Shown in pieces: positions 33,551 through 41,473 of a stretch of 64,000 nt of DNA (position 1 is the stretch's first letter; each line of letters opens with the position of its first letter). The notes under the pieces were generated by a model. The model had not been told where the DNA came from. It did not search any database and worked only from the letters and a program-made list of their open reading frames with translations. Source of the stretch: SIG603 sp964370635 (GTDB lineage Bacteria > Bacillota > Clostridia > Oscillospirales > Acutalibacteraceae). The DNA lies in contig CAYJJU010000010.1 in assembly GCA_964370635.1 (NCBI GenBank), positions 1 to 64,000 on the forward strand. The letters are read 5' to 3'. The position numbers and the translations under genes are program-made.

Positions 33551-34948
33551 ATGTTTAGGCGAATAAAAATAAACTTATTTCAAAAACCTGTGACGACTTT
33601 AGTGTTATTTCTAACATTTACATTGCTCATAGCATTTGTATTTTTCTGCGTTTCAATGCTACGCTCTCATGGTGTATTGTATGACGAAACATCAAAATTG
33701 CATGGTAGTGCAGTTGCAATTTCAGTAAATACAAATTCTACATCGGCGTCGTATGATAACCCAGACTATGAACCGCTTGATTACATAGGGAAAATTACAT
33801 ATGAGCAGATAGATGAAATTTTGCAAATTGAAGGAGTTATAGGGGTAAATTCACCAACTGCATTTCATTTTACCCCAATTAATTTTAAAAACAGCAAAGA
33901 ACATACGGGCGAAGATCCAGTTGAGCAGGCGTACGAAAAAATGGAAAAATGGGGAGAAATTACGGAGGAAGAAATATTATCCGCAGCCGAAAATATCAGT
34001 TTGTGGGGGCATGTTGATATAAAAATGGAAGATGCATTTAGAGCAGGTTGGAATGAGTTAATAGAGGGTGAATTTCCGGAAACAGGAGCAAGGGAAGCGA
34101 TTATTTCTGATGTGTTGGCACAGGAAAATGACCTGGAAATAGGCGACACATTGGAGTTTAAATCGATTCAAACTGGAAATGCAGAAACTAATACTTTGAT
34201 TGTCTCAGGAATATATTCGACAAAGCAGAAGTTTGAAGTTTTAGAAGCAAATAGCTATTCGGACATATTTGCGAACAGCCCATACAATAGGATTTTTAGT
34301 GATTATGAAACGGTAAGTTTATATGCAGGGATAAGTAGCGAGATAAAAAATCTTCACGTATACGTCGAGTCGCAAAGAGATGTGGATATGGTGATTGAAA
34401 AGCTAAAAGACACTAGCATAAATTGGAAAGAGTTTAAGGCAAATGACCAGTTCCAATATCGTGCAGGAATAATTATGGGACTGGATAATTTTTATAACAC
34501 AATGCTTGGAATACTTGTACTTTCGGTATTTGGCGGAATAATTTTGTTTTTAATAATAATGCTAAGTTTTAACGACGACAGGGAAATAGGGGTGCTGGTG
34601 TGCATAGGTGAAAAAAGAAAAAACATACCAAAACAGAAAACAAGGGAGTATTTACTAATTGCAGTAATAGCACTGCCTATTGCAGTATTAATAGGCTATT
34701 TTGCCACAGTGATTTTAGTTCTGCCATTAAATCCACAGGAGGTGCCGAGCGAATATTATGAGGTGGTGCATACAATGGATACAGATAGTCTTCTTGAACC
34801 CAAACTAACCGCAAGTTTTAACGTAATAGACGCAGTTTTAGTGGCGGTTTATGCACTTGTTTTAGTTGCTTTTTCTTACATAATAAATAAGTTAAAAGTA
34901 AAAAAACATAATACTAAGAAATTTATTATGGGGGAAGAAGAGGAGTGA
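33551..34948 (+). CDS. FtsX/MacB-like permease, array copy 3
   Basis: A 465-residue paralogue. TM1, the loop REIGVLVCIGEKRKNIPKQK and the tail KVKKHNTKKFIMGEEEE are conserved; the large outside domain again differs from copies 1 and 2. Start ATG 33551 behind AAAGGAGGG, preceded by the shared leader repeat. Confidence 0.88.
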   Translation: MFRRIKINLFQKPVTTLVLFLTFTLLIAFVFFCVSMLRSHGVLYDETSKLHGSAVAISVNTNSTSASYDNPDYEPLDYIGKITYEQIDEILQIEGVIGVNSPTAFHFTPINFKNSKEHTGEDPVEQAYEKMEKWGEITEEEILSAAENISLWGHVDIKMEDAFRAGWNELIEGEFPETGAREAIISDVLAQENDLEIGDTLEFKSIQTGNAETNTLIVSGIYSTKQKFEVLEANSYSDIFANSPYNRIFSDYETVSLYAGISSEIKNLHVYVESQRDVDMVIEKLKDTSINWKEFKANDQFQYRAGIIMGLDNFYNTMLGILVLSVFGGIILFLIIMLSFNDDREIGVLVCIGEKRKNIPKQKTREYLLIAVIALPIAVLIGYFATVILVLPLNPQEVPSEYYEVVHTMDTDSLLEPKLTASFNVIDAVLVAVYALVLVAFSYIINKLKVKKHNTKKFIMGEEEE

Positions 34949-35093
34949 ACGCATTTTATGCGTTCAAGTGAAAAGTGAAGAGTGAAAAGTTATGGCGAAA
35001 TGCTTCGCATTTTTTGATTATAAATTGACAAAACCTCCATTTTCATCGTCCATAAGGCTTCCACAAATTTATAAAACAAAAGGAGGGTACACC
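34949..35093 (+). repeat. Shared leader repeat, copy 3
   Basis: Same order of parts as the copy before array gene 3 (ATGCGTTC hairpin, shortened GTGAAAA tract, GCGAAATGC hairpin, TTGACA, CCTCC block, AAAGGAGGGT). Two single-base differences are visible in the last 60 bp. Confidence 0.8.
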
Positions 35094-36455
35094 ATGTTTA
35101 GGCGAATAAAAATAAACCTATTTCAAAGACCACTAAAAACAGCGCTCACGCTAATTTTTCTTATAATCGCCATAGGTTTTGTGGGTTTTGCAAGCCTTAC
35201 AAATGCATCGTCACAAAAGCTTAGATATGACACTTATGAGAATATAGGTAATTTTGTTACTGTTGACATGCGAGAGCTAAAAGGCGATAACACCATAGCA
35301 GATGTTAAGGAGAGAATTTTAGCACTTGACGGTGTTTTGGGGACTTATGAGGCAAATGGCGCACAAATTAGACCTATAAATTTTGAGCTTGTAAAGCTTT
35401 ATACAGGTGAAAACCCGTATGAGCAAAAAATGTCAGATGAAGATAGGGCGTATTATGAAAAATTCGGAGAAAGACTTTCTATTACAGGTTGGGAAAATCT
35501 AATGCTTTCGGATGATTTTCGCAGGGGGTTTAGCAAATTAGTAGAGGGTGAATACCCCACGGAAGAAAATGGAGGCGTCATAGTAAGCAGAGAATTTTCC
35601 GAGCTTAACAACATGACTATAGGCGACAAGCTGGAATTTGGCGTGTATGACGTGCAAATGAATGTGGAGAGTAGTACTTATAAAGAAAAAGGAGTGTATG
35701 AAGCCCCAATAGTCGGAATTTATGAAACAAGCCTAACCTTTGAGGTAACAGAAAATAATATCGAAGGTGAATACCTATTTCGGAGTAGTCCATATAATAA
35801 AATTTGGACATCGTTTGAGTATTCGGTAGAGCTGCAAAAACTTTTAGCAGAAACTGCATTTTTTTTCTTTGGAACTGAAAGTCCCGAGGCGGCGGTAAGG
35901 GTAAAAGAAGAAATTATCAACATGAACGTCATAGGCGGCAGAGTTGCCGATAAACTGTGGATTAAGTGGGAAAATTATAACGATTTATCGCCGGCGCTGG
36001 ACAGTTTTCAAATGAGTATATTTTACATATTTATAAGCACGATGTCGGTAGGCGGTTTATTAATTCTAATTTTGCGTTTTATGATTAGCGATAAAAAGGA
36101 AGTCGGGGTGCTTTTGTGCATGGGAGAAAGAAGAAAAAATATAATTAAAGAAAAATTTTTTGAATACCTCATATTAATTTTGATATCGCTTCCAATAGCT
36201 TTAGTGAGTGCATATTTTGGTTTTTTAGCAATGTTACCGACTTTAAACCCTAATTATGTGCCCATGGGGGTTGGATATGTTGCGATGACAGGCAGAGAAA
36301 CCTTAATGGCAGATTTAACCGCAGTCATGGATTTTAGCGTGATTTTACACATATTAAGCTTTGCAGTTTTAACACTGCTAATTTGGACTGGAATAACTTT
36401 TTTGCAGATTAAAAACCATAATACTAAGAAATTTATTATGGGGGAAGAGGAGTGA
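35094..36455 (+). CDS. FtsX/MacB-like permease, array copy 4
   Basis: A 453-residue member, the most diverged. The N-terminal MFRRIKINLFQRP and the tail KNHNTKKFIMGEEE are kept, but TM1 and the coupling loop (KEVGVLLCMGERRKNIIKEK) and the whole outside domain differ more. Start ATG 35094 behind AAAGGAGGG. Followed after 64 nt, with GAGAGTTGATAG tandem repeats, by the ATPase gene. Confidence 0.87.
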   Translation: MFRRIKINLFQRPLKTALTLIFLIIAIGFVGFASLTNASSQKLRYDTYENIGNFVTVDMRELKGDNTIADVKERILALDGVLGTYEANGAQIRPINFELVKLYTGENPYEQKMSDEDRAYYEKFGERLSITGWENLMLSDDFRRGFSKLVEGEYPTEENGGVIVSREFSELNNMTIGDKLEFGVYDVQMNVESSTYKEKGVYEAPIVGIYETSLTFEVTENNIEGEYLFRSSPYNKIWTSFEYSVELQKLLAETAFFFFGTESPEAAVRVKEEIINMNVIGGRVADKLWIKWENYNDLSPALDSFQMSIFYIFISTMSVGGLLILILRFMISDKKEVGVLLCMGERRKNIIKEKFFEYLILILISLPIALVSAYFGFLAMLPTLNPNYVPMGVGYVAMTGRETLMADLTAVMDFSVILHILSFAVLTLLIWTGITFLQIKNHNTKKFIMGEEE

Positions 36456-36519
36456 TAGTTGAGAGTTGATAGTTGAGAGTTGATAGTTGCTCTAGCTGAT
36501 GATGAAAAGGAGGTAAATT

Positions 36520-37173
36520 ATGATTAAACTGGAAAACATTCACTTTGAATATAACAAGGACAAGGTGATACTAAAAGAGGCAAATGCGCAGTTTCATGAG
36601 GGGAAAATGTATGCCATTGTAGGACCCTCGGGTGTGGGAAAATCCACGCTTTTGTCCCTTATCGCAGGGCTTGACAAACCTCAAAGCGGAGAGCTTTATT
36701 TTGATGAAGAGAAAAGTGATTTTGACGAAATTATAAGAAAACAAAACATAGCAATGATTTTTCAAAATTTCCTACTATTTCCATACATGACGGCGGTGCA
36801 AAACATCGTGGTCGCAATGGACATAAAAAACGGCGTCAGCCCTGAAAGTGAAATTAGGGCAAAAGAAATTTTAAAAGAACTTGGAATTTCCGATAAAGAC
36901 ATGCATAGACCTGTAAAAAAACTATCGGGCGGTGAGCAGCAAAGGGTCGCAATTGCAAGGGCGCTTGCCACGGGGTCAAAGTATATTTTGGCAGACGAGC
37001 CCACGGGAAATTTAGACGAGGACAACGCCGAGGCGATAGTAGACATACTTAAAAAACTAAGCCGTGACAGTAATTGCTGTGTAATAGTGGTCACGCACTC
37101 AGATTATATAAGACAGCAGGCAGATATAAGCTGTACCTTATCAAGGGGAGATTTGCATTTCTCGGAGGAATGA
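36520..37173 (+). CDS. ABC transporter ATPase, LolD/MacB type
   Basis: A 217-residue ATPase with Walker A GPSGVGKST (35-43), Q-loop FQNFLLFPYMT, intact signature LSGGEQQR and Walker B YILADEPTGNLD. This subfamily powers FtsX/MacB-type permeases acting on lipoproteins, peptides or cell-wall antibiotics by mechanotransmission. It is the only ATPase in the cluster, so it may serve all five permeases. AAAAGGAGG precedes the ATG; the next permease starts around its stop codon. Confidence 0.94.
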   Translation: MIKLENIHFEYNKDKVILKEANAQFHEGKMYAIVGPSGVGKSTLLSLIAGLDKPQSGELYFDEEKSDFDEIIRKQNIAMIFQNFLLFPYMTAVQNIVVAMDIKNGVSPESEIRAKEILKELGISDKDMHRPVKKLSGGEQQRVAIARALATGSKYILADEPTGNLDEDNAEAIVDILKKLSRDSNCCVIVVTHSDYIRQQADISCTLSRGDLHFSEE

Positions 37174-37175
37174 TG

Positions 37176-38051
37176 ATGAAAGGGAACATAGCAGGCAGGG
37201 CGTGGCTTTGCTTTAAAGGGCGAGCGGGGAAAAGTGCACTGTACATCAGTTTTTCTGTAATATTTGGGCTCTGCCTTGCCGTCATATCTTGCTATATTAC
37301 GGCAGGCAACAGCTATGTCGATGAAATTGCAGACGGCATACAGGGCAGGGTGACTTTTCACAGGTCGTCAAATTACGAAGAGGGTTTTGCGCCAAAAGAC
37401 AACTGGATTAAGGCGCTGAGTTACCACTCAAACGTAGAGTATTATCAGCACGAGGGCGAGAGCGTGCTTGTCTATTTAAGAGATTACAAACTTATCGAGA
37501 GCACTATGAGAGAACTCAATACCATAGTGAAAAACAGTGACGAATACGGCTTTTTTGACATTTCCGACATGTCCTTGGTCACTCTTTATCAGTCTGTAAA
37601 AATGTCTTTAGGACTGCAAAATTTAACTCTTTATATAGCCGTTGCTGTGCTTACCTCCGTGTTTTTTGTGCTGTTTGTAAACATGAGCATCACCTTTAAT
37701 AAGGACAAAAAAATACTCATAAGACTTGGCGAAACAAACAAAAACATTTTTAAACAGTTTGTTTTTTTGCAAGGCTTATGGGTGTATATTCCTGTGTTTA
37801 TATCGTCCATGATAGGACTTTTTTTAAACGGAGTTATCTCACAGTTTTGGATAAACAGTTCCGTTGAAGACAACGAGAGTTTTGGCATGATGTCAAACTA
37901 TGACGCACAAAGAGAGGCACTCTCTTCACTACAAATAGACGGGCATGTACTGCAGTTTTTAATGTTTATCGCGGTTTTTGCGCTAATATACATTATAGTG
38001 CTGTATGGGTCGCAATCAAAAAATAAAATTAGGAGTGGAAAACATGGCTGA
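37176..38051 (+). CDS. FtsX-like permease, short form
   Basis: A 291-residue protein with one N-terminal helix (about 18-42), a short outside domain (about 110 residues) and three C-terminal helices. The cytoplasmic loop DKKILIRLGETNKNIFKQF aligns with the coupling loop of the long permeases. Three ATGs lie in a row at 37170, 37173 and 37176; the last has the best distance to CGGAGG. It may be the obligate partner of the ATPase while the four long paralogues supply different outside domains; that is inference. Confidence 0.85.
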   Translation: MKGNIAGRAWLCFKGRAGKSALYISFSVIFGLCLAVISCYITAGNSYVDEIADGIQGRVTFHRSSNYEEGFAPKDNWIKALSYHSNVEYYQHEGESVLVYLRDYKLIESTMRELNTIVKNSDEYGFFDISDMSLVTLYQSVKMSLGLQNLTLYIAVAVLTSVFFVLFVNMSITFNKDKKILIRLGETNKNIFKQFVFLQGLWVYIPVFISSMIGLFLNGVISQFWINSSVEDNESFGMMSNYDAQREALSSLQIDGHVLQFLMFIAVFALIYIIVLYGSQSKNKIRSGKHG

Positions 38052-38511
38052 AATAATTAAAAGAAATATTAGCGATTTAGAGGGAAAACAGGTTTTTGGA
38101 AAAGGTGAATATGAGTATAACAAGAAAACCGTAGTTCCAAGAGAAGAAAATAGACAAATTACAGTGGCGGTTTATGAAATACCACCGCTAAAGTCTGCGT
38201 ACCCATATCATCACCATACGGCAAGCGAAGAAATGTTTTACATAATAAGCGGAGAGGGCGTTTTGAGGACAGAAACGGGTGAGCAAACCGTCGGCGCCGG
38301 TGATATAATATATTTTCCGGCAAATGAAAAAGGTGCGCATAAATTAACAAACTTGTCCGATGAAAATAAGCTTGTATACATAGATGTCGACACCTGCAGT
38401 AAACTTGATGTATGCCATTATCCCGACTCAAATAAAATAGGAGTTTGGGGAATGGGTATAAATAAACTTTTTAAATTTTCTGATGAAGTTGATTATTATG
38501 AAGGGGAGTAA
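38044..38511 (+). CDS. Cupin-domain protein
   Basis: A 155-residue single-cupin protein. Motif 1 YHHHTASEEMFYIISGEG gives the metal-binding His residues and Glu; motif 2 has DIIYFPANEKGAHKL. Such proteins are small metal-dependent enzymes or sugar-binding proteins; the role is unknown. ATG 38044 lies behind AGGAGTGG and overlaps the end of the short permease by 8 bp, so it is the last gene of the permease operon. Confidence 0.9.
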   Translation: MAEIIKRNISDLEGKQVFGKGEYEYNKKTVVPREENRQITVAVYEIPPLKSAYPYHHHTASEEMFYIISGEGVLRTETGEQTVGAGDIIYFPANEKGAHKLTNLSDENKLVYIDVDTCSKLDVCHYPDSNKIGVWGMGINKLFKFSDEVDYYEGE

Positions 38512-38523
38512 TTAAGCCTTGTG

Positions 38524-38682
38524 CAAAAAAAGTCCATAAAAATGGAGCACACCCCCGCGGCAACAGAGGTGTACCCCATTAATCAGGGGGAAATATCCAT
38601 GTTAAAAGATGTACTCTAAATTAAGTGTGGCCCCCATGAAGATGTTGGATCATAAAGCTTACTTTTGTAAGGCTTTATCTCC
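38524..38682 (-). ncRNA. Structured noncoding RNA candidate, about 158 nt
   Basis: No protein frame. On the minus strand a consensus promoter is followed about 7 nt later by a transcript that could fold into: an outer stem ATGGAG with CTCCAT near the two ends, a hairpin ATAAAGC ... GCTTTAT (38651-38678), a stem GGGGG with CCCCC (38586-38635), a hairpin GTACACC ... GGTGTGC (38547-38577), and an end hairpin TCCAT/ATGGA plus seven Ts (38524-38545). SRP, tmRNA and 6S signatures were not recognised. It may be one of the orphan structured RNA classes of Clostridia, such as raiA; not assignable by eye. Confidence 0.7.
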
Positions 38683-38688
38683 ATCTAT

Positions 38689-38717
38689 AGAATAGCACAA
38701 CTTAATTCATTTGTCAA
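38689..38717 (-). promoter_or_regulatory. Promoter of the noncoding RNA
   Basis: TTGACA (38712-38717) and TATTCT (38689-38694) on the minus strand with exactly 17 nt between. Nothing else on this strand would use it. Confidence 0.8.
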
Positions 38718-38850
38718 CAAATTTTGAGCAATTTTTCATAAATTTTTTAAACAAGTTAGTGCGTTTTGTGAGAAAGGTATAAAAATAGTTCTTAAAAAGC
38801 TTTAAGTAGTATAATATGTCTTAATGTTTAAAAAGTATGTCATAAGTTTT
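38718..38850. other. AT-rich gap between the RNA promoter and the MFS gene
   Basis: No gene seen. TATAAT on the + strand near 38812 lacks a good -35 element. Confidence 0.4.
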
Positions 38851-38881
38851 GGAGCTTCAATTTGCATGAAGCTCCGCTTTT
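38851..38881 (+). terminator. Hairpin overlapping the MFS gene end
   Basis: GGAGCTTCA (38851-38859) and TGAAGCTCC (38867-38875) followed by GCTTTTTT, so it points along the + strand. Its right arm lies within the last codons of the MFS gene. Confidence 0.6.
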
Positions 38882-40092
38882 TTACAAAATTTAATTGCAA
38901 AAATAGATAAACTTAGAATAAATACACCGCTAAAGAATAAAATTATCGCGGGGTTTAAAGTTTGTGAGTCAAATAATGCGCCGTAGACTATCTGTCCGGA
39001 AGGGTCTGCAAGGCCTGAAAATATTATTACACAAGAAATTATCTTGCCAAGCATTTTCGACGGGCTTATGCGCTGTATAAAAGAGTACATTAAAATATGG
39101 ATGAGAGTTGTAGAAAGTATTAGGAATATTACTGAAACACACAAGATTACAAAGGCGTTCATGCCTGAGAAAATATATAGGCAAACGCCGAGTGCTCCTA
39201 AAACTACGCTAAGTGCGGTATACACATAGCCGCAGTTTGCAAAGGTGAATTTTTTTGGGAAAAGAAAAATTAAGAAACCGGCTACCAAAGAGCCTATACT
39301 TGCAAGGCCGGAGCAAATTCCAAAAAAATGAGAGGGAAGATCCATGTAAATGTTTACTATATAGGGAAGGCCTATAGACACAATGGGGTTTACACAAAAT
39401 GAAGCTAGGGAAGCAAGGCACAAAAAGTAAAACAAATATTTATTCTCTTTAATCAAAAATTTTACGCTGTCCTTAAAACTGAAGTTTTCGCCGTCATTGT
39501 GCTGGGTGTTTAGGCTAATTTTGGGTATTTTCATAAAGCATTCTATGCTTGCGCATACAAAAAATATTATGGCGCTTATAATTAGGACGTTTTCAAGTGA
39601 CATAAAGCTGTATAAAAATCCTGCAAGTATAGGGCCTAAAATTCGTGCGAGTGAGTTTACCTGCGACACTATGGAGTTTGCCTTGATGAGAAAATCGGGC
39701 TTTACTAAATATACTAGGGAAGCGGTCACGCTAGGCGTATATGTCGCCTGAATGATTGCAAGTAAAAATTTTACCACGCCCACCGTCATGACAACACCAA
39801 ACTGAAAGCCGACAAGCGCAAGCGCAAAAATCATAAAAGCTGTGGAAAAATCCAAAATAACCATTATATTTTTTTTAGAAAATTTATCTGCAAGCACTCC
39901 GCCTATGGGGCCACAAATCGCCCAGGGTATTGCCGTAAGTGCAGTTATTAGGCCAAAAATTGTGGCGGAGCCCGTTTCGTTTAATAAATAAAGGCTAAGC
40001 GCAAAACCTATTACCGAGTTTCCTATTATGGACACTACTTGACCAAAAATTAATATTATAAAATGAACAGAGTAAGATTTTTCTTTTTTCAT
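38857..40092 (-). CDS. MFS transporter, probable drug exporter
   Basis: A 411-residue major facilitator protein with twelve predicted helices. The loop after TM2 reads GGVLADKFSKKNIM, matching the G-x-x-x-D-R/K-x-x-K/R MFS motif A of antiporters. Similar proteins in Clostridia are annotated as macrolide or multidrug exporters. ATG 40092 sits behind AAAGGTGAT; the GTG at 40101 would lie within that site. It is divergent from a TetR gene with a palindrome between them, so it is very likely under TetR control. Confidence 0.9.
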   Translation of the reverse strand: MKKEKSYSVHFIILIFGQVVSIIGNSVIGFALSLYLLNETGSATIFGLITALTAIPWAICGPIGGVLADKFSKKNIMVILDFSTAFMIFALALVGFQFGVVMTVGVVKFLLAIIQATYTPSVTASLVYLVKPDFLIKANSIVSQVNSLARILGPILAGFLYSFMSLENVLIISAIIFFVCASIECFMKIPKISLNTQHNDGENFSFKDSVKFLIKENKYLFYFLCLASLASFCVNPIVSIGLPYIVNIYMDLPSHFFGICSGLASIGSLVAGFLIFLFPKKFTFANCGYVYTALSVVLGALGVCLYIFSGMNAFVILCVSVIFLILSTTLIHILMYSFIQRISPSKMLGKIISCVIIFSGLADPSGQIVYGALFDSQTLNPAIILFFSGVFILSLSIFAIKFCKKAELHAN

Positions 40093-40176
40093 TTGTATCA
40101 CCTTTTTCTTGATTTTTCTCTATATTTATATTATAATCAAGTTATAAAATAATACAACAGTCAATATATACACAAG

Positions 40177-40192
40177 TGTCTATATTTAGACA
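40177..40192. promoter_or_regulatory. Candidate TetR operator
   Basis: TGTCTA-tatt-TAGACA, a perfect 6-4-6 palindrome in the 132-bp gap between the divergent MFS and TetR genes. Position and symmetry fit a TetR-family operator. Confidence 0.65.
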
Positions 40193-40224
40193 AAAACAAT
40201 ATATTGTAAAGTTTGGAGAAAAAG

Positions 40225-40770
40225 ATGGCGAACAGAAGGGCGATTAAAACAAAAAAAGAGATAAAGGAAGCCTTTATAGAGCTTCTAGCGAAAAAAAAGA
40301 TAGAAAAAATTGCGGTAGCCGAGATAACAGAGCTTGCCGATATAAGTCGCGCGACTTTTTATTTGCATTTTGAAGACATATATAAGCTTTATGAAAGTGT
40401 TGAAGAGGATATTTTTTCACAGCTTATTTTAATTTTTACCAAACAGCACGGGCTAATCGCACGTGATGCACTGATTAAAAGGCTGGAATTAAGCCTTGAG
40501 TACATTGAAGAAAATAAGGAACTTATCACTTCAATGGCAGAAAACGGCAATATTATTTCAAGAATTCACAAGGGTGCGGTGAACATATTTTTAAATGAAT
40601 TTTACCAAAACGGTTATACAGAATTTGGTTTTGTAGAAGTAAATTTTGTCACATGGGGCTTAATTGGCACCTTGCAAGACTGGATTGTAGGTGGGATAAA
40701 AAGCTCTAAAGAAGAGTTAGTCGACATGCTAAGATACACGCTTTCAAGGTTTATTCCAGACGCTAACTGA
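40225..40770 (+). CDS. TetR-family transcriptional regulator
   Basis: A 181-residue repressor. The N-terminal HTH is typical (RAIKTKKEIKEAFIELL; VAEITELADISRATFYLHF), and the C-terminal helical domain (IGTLQDWIVGGIK) is the DUF4037-like ligand-binding type seen in many clostridial TetR proteins. ATG 40225 follows TTTGGAG; the upstream TTG at 40213 is part of the ribosome site. It probably represses the divergent MFS gene. Its 3' end overlaps the convergent sigE gene by 8 bp. Confidence 0.9.
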   Translation: MANRRAIKTKKEIKEAFIELLAKKKIEKIAVAEITELADISRATFYLHFEDIYKLYESVEEDIFSQLILIFTKQHGLIARDALIKRLELSLEYIEENKELITSMAENGNIISRIHKGAVNIFLNEFYQNGYTEFGFVEVNFVTWGLIGTLQDWIVGGIKSSKEELVDMLRYTLSRFIPDAN

Positions 40771-41473
40771 CTTTTTCAATTTCAGTTTTAAGTCTTCCGA
40801 TAATTCTTTTTTCAAGCCTTGAAATATAGGATTGGGAGATGCCCAAGACATCGGCTACCTCTTTTTGAGTATGCTCTTTTGTGGAATAAAGCCCAAACCT
40901 TAGCTCCATAATTTGCTTTTCTCTAGGGTTTAGTTTTGACACCGCCGTCAAAAGCATGTGTCGTTCTGCTTCGTTTTCCACGTCTTTAAAGACTAAATCG
41001 GGCTCGCTTCCAAGCAGGTCGGACAGCAAAAGCTCGTTTCCGTCCCAGTCGACATTTAAAGGGTCGTCTATGGACATTTCATGTTTTAGCTGGGTGCTTT
41101 TTCTAAGGTGCATCAAAATTTCGTTTTCTATACAGCGTGAGGCATAGGTGGCAAGTTTAATGTTTTTGTCGGGCTTAAAAGTCTTTACCGCCTTAATTAG
41201 GCCTATGGTTCCTATAGAAATTAAGTCCTCCACAGATGCGCCGGGGCTTTCAAACTTTTTTGCAATGTAGACCACAAGCCTTAAATTGTGGGTGATGAGG
41301 GGTTCTCTGCAATTTGGAACTTCATTTTTTATGTCCTCAAACACCTTTTGCTCTGCCTCAAAACTGAGAGGAGCCGGCAAAACTTCCGGTCCGTTTATGT
41401 AGTGGCAGTGCTCCCCATCAAATTTTACGAGCAGTTTGTTTAGCAGTTTTGTTAAAGCATTTTTAATATTCAT
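40763..41473 (-). CDS. sigE: Sporulation sigma factor sigma-E precursor
   Basis: A 236-residue sigma-70 factor matching Bacillus pro-sigma-E over its length: an N-terminal pro-sequence (about 25 residues, NALTKLLNKLLVKF ... YINGPE), region 2 NLRLVVYIAKKFE and EDLISIGTIGLIKAVKTF, LATYASRCIENEILMHLRK, and region 4 GISQSYISRLEKRIIGRLK. It directs early mother-cell gene expression after cleavage of the pro-peptide by SpoIIGA. Its start overlaps spoIIGA by 11 bp, the conserved spoIIG arrangement, and shows that the organism is a spore former. Confidence 0.97.
   Translation of the reverse strand: MNIKNALTKLLNKLLVKFDGEHCHYINGPEVLPAPLSFEAEQKVFEDIKNEVPNCREPLITHNLRLVVYIAKKFESPGASVEDLISIGTIGLIKAVKTFKPDKNIKLATYASRCIENEILMHLRKSTQLKHEMSIDDPLNVDWDGNELLLSDLLGSEPDLVFKDVENEAERHMLLTAVSKLNPREKQIMELRFGLYSTKEHTQKEVADVLGISQSYISRLEKRIIGRLKTEIEKVS

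Noticed and set aside
36456..36519. Tandem GAGAGTTGATAG repeats as a recombination or attachment site
   Set aside because: Similar short GAGAGTTGA or CTCTCAACT motifs occur near 4700 and 46290 between ordinary genes, so they look like generic low-complexity intergenic repeats.
38524..38682. T-box, SRP RNA or tmRNA
   Set aside because: No minus-strand gene follows, as a T-box would need; the SRP GGAAG/AGCAGC loop and a tmRNA tag frame are absent. A 6S or raiA identity was neither shown nor excluded.
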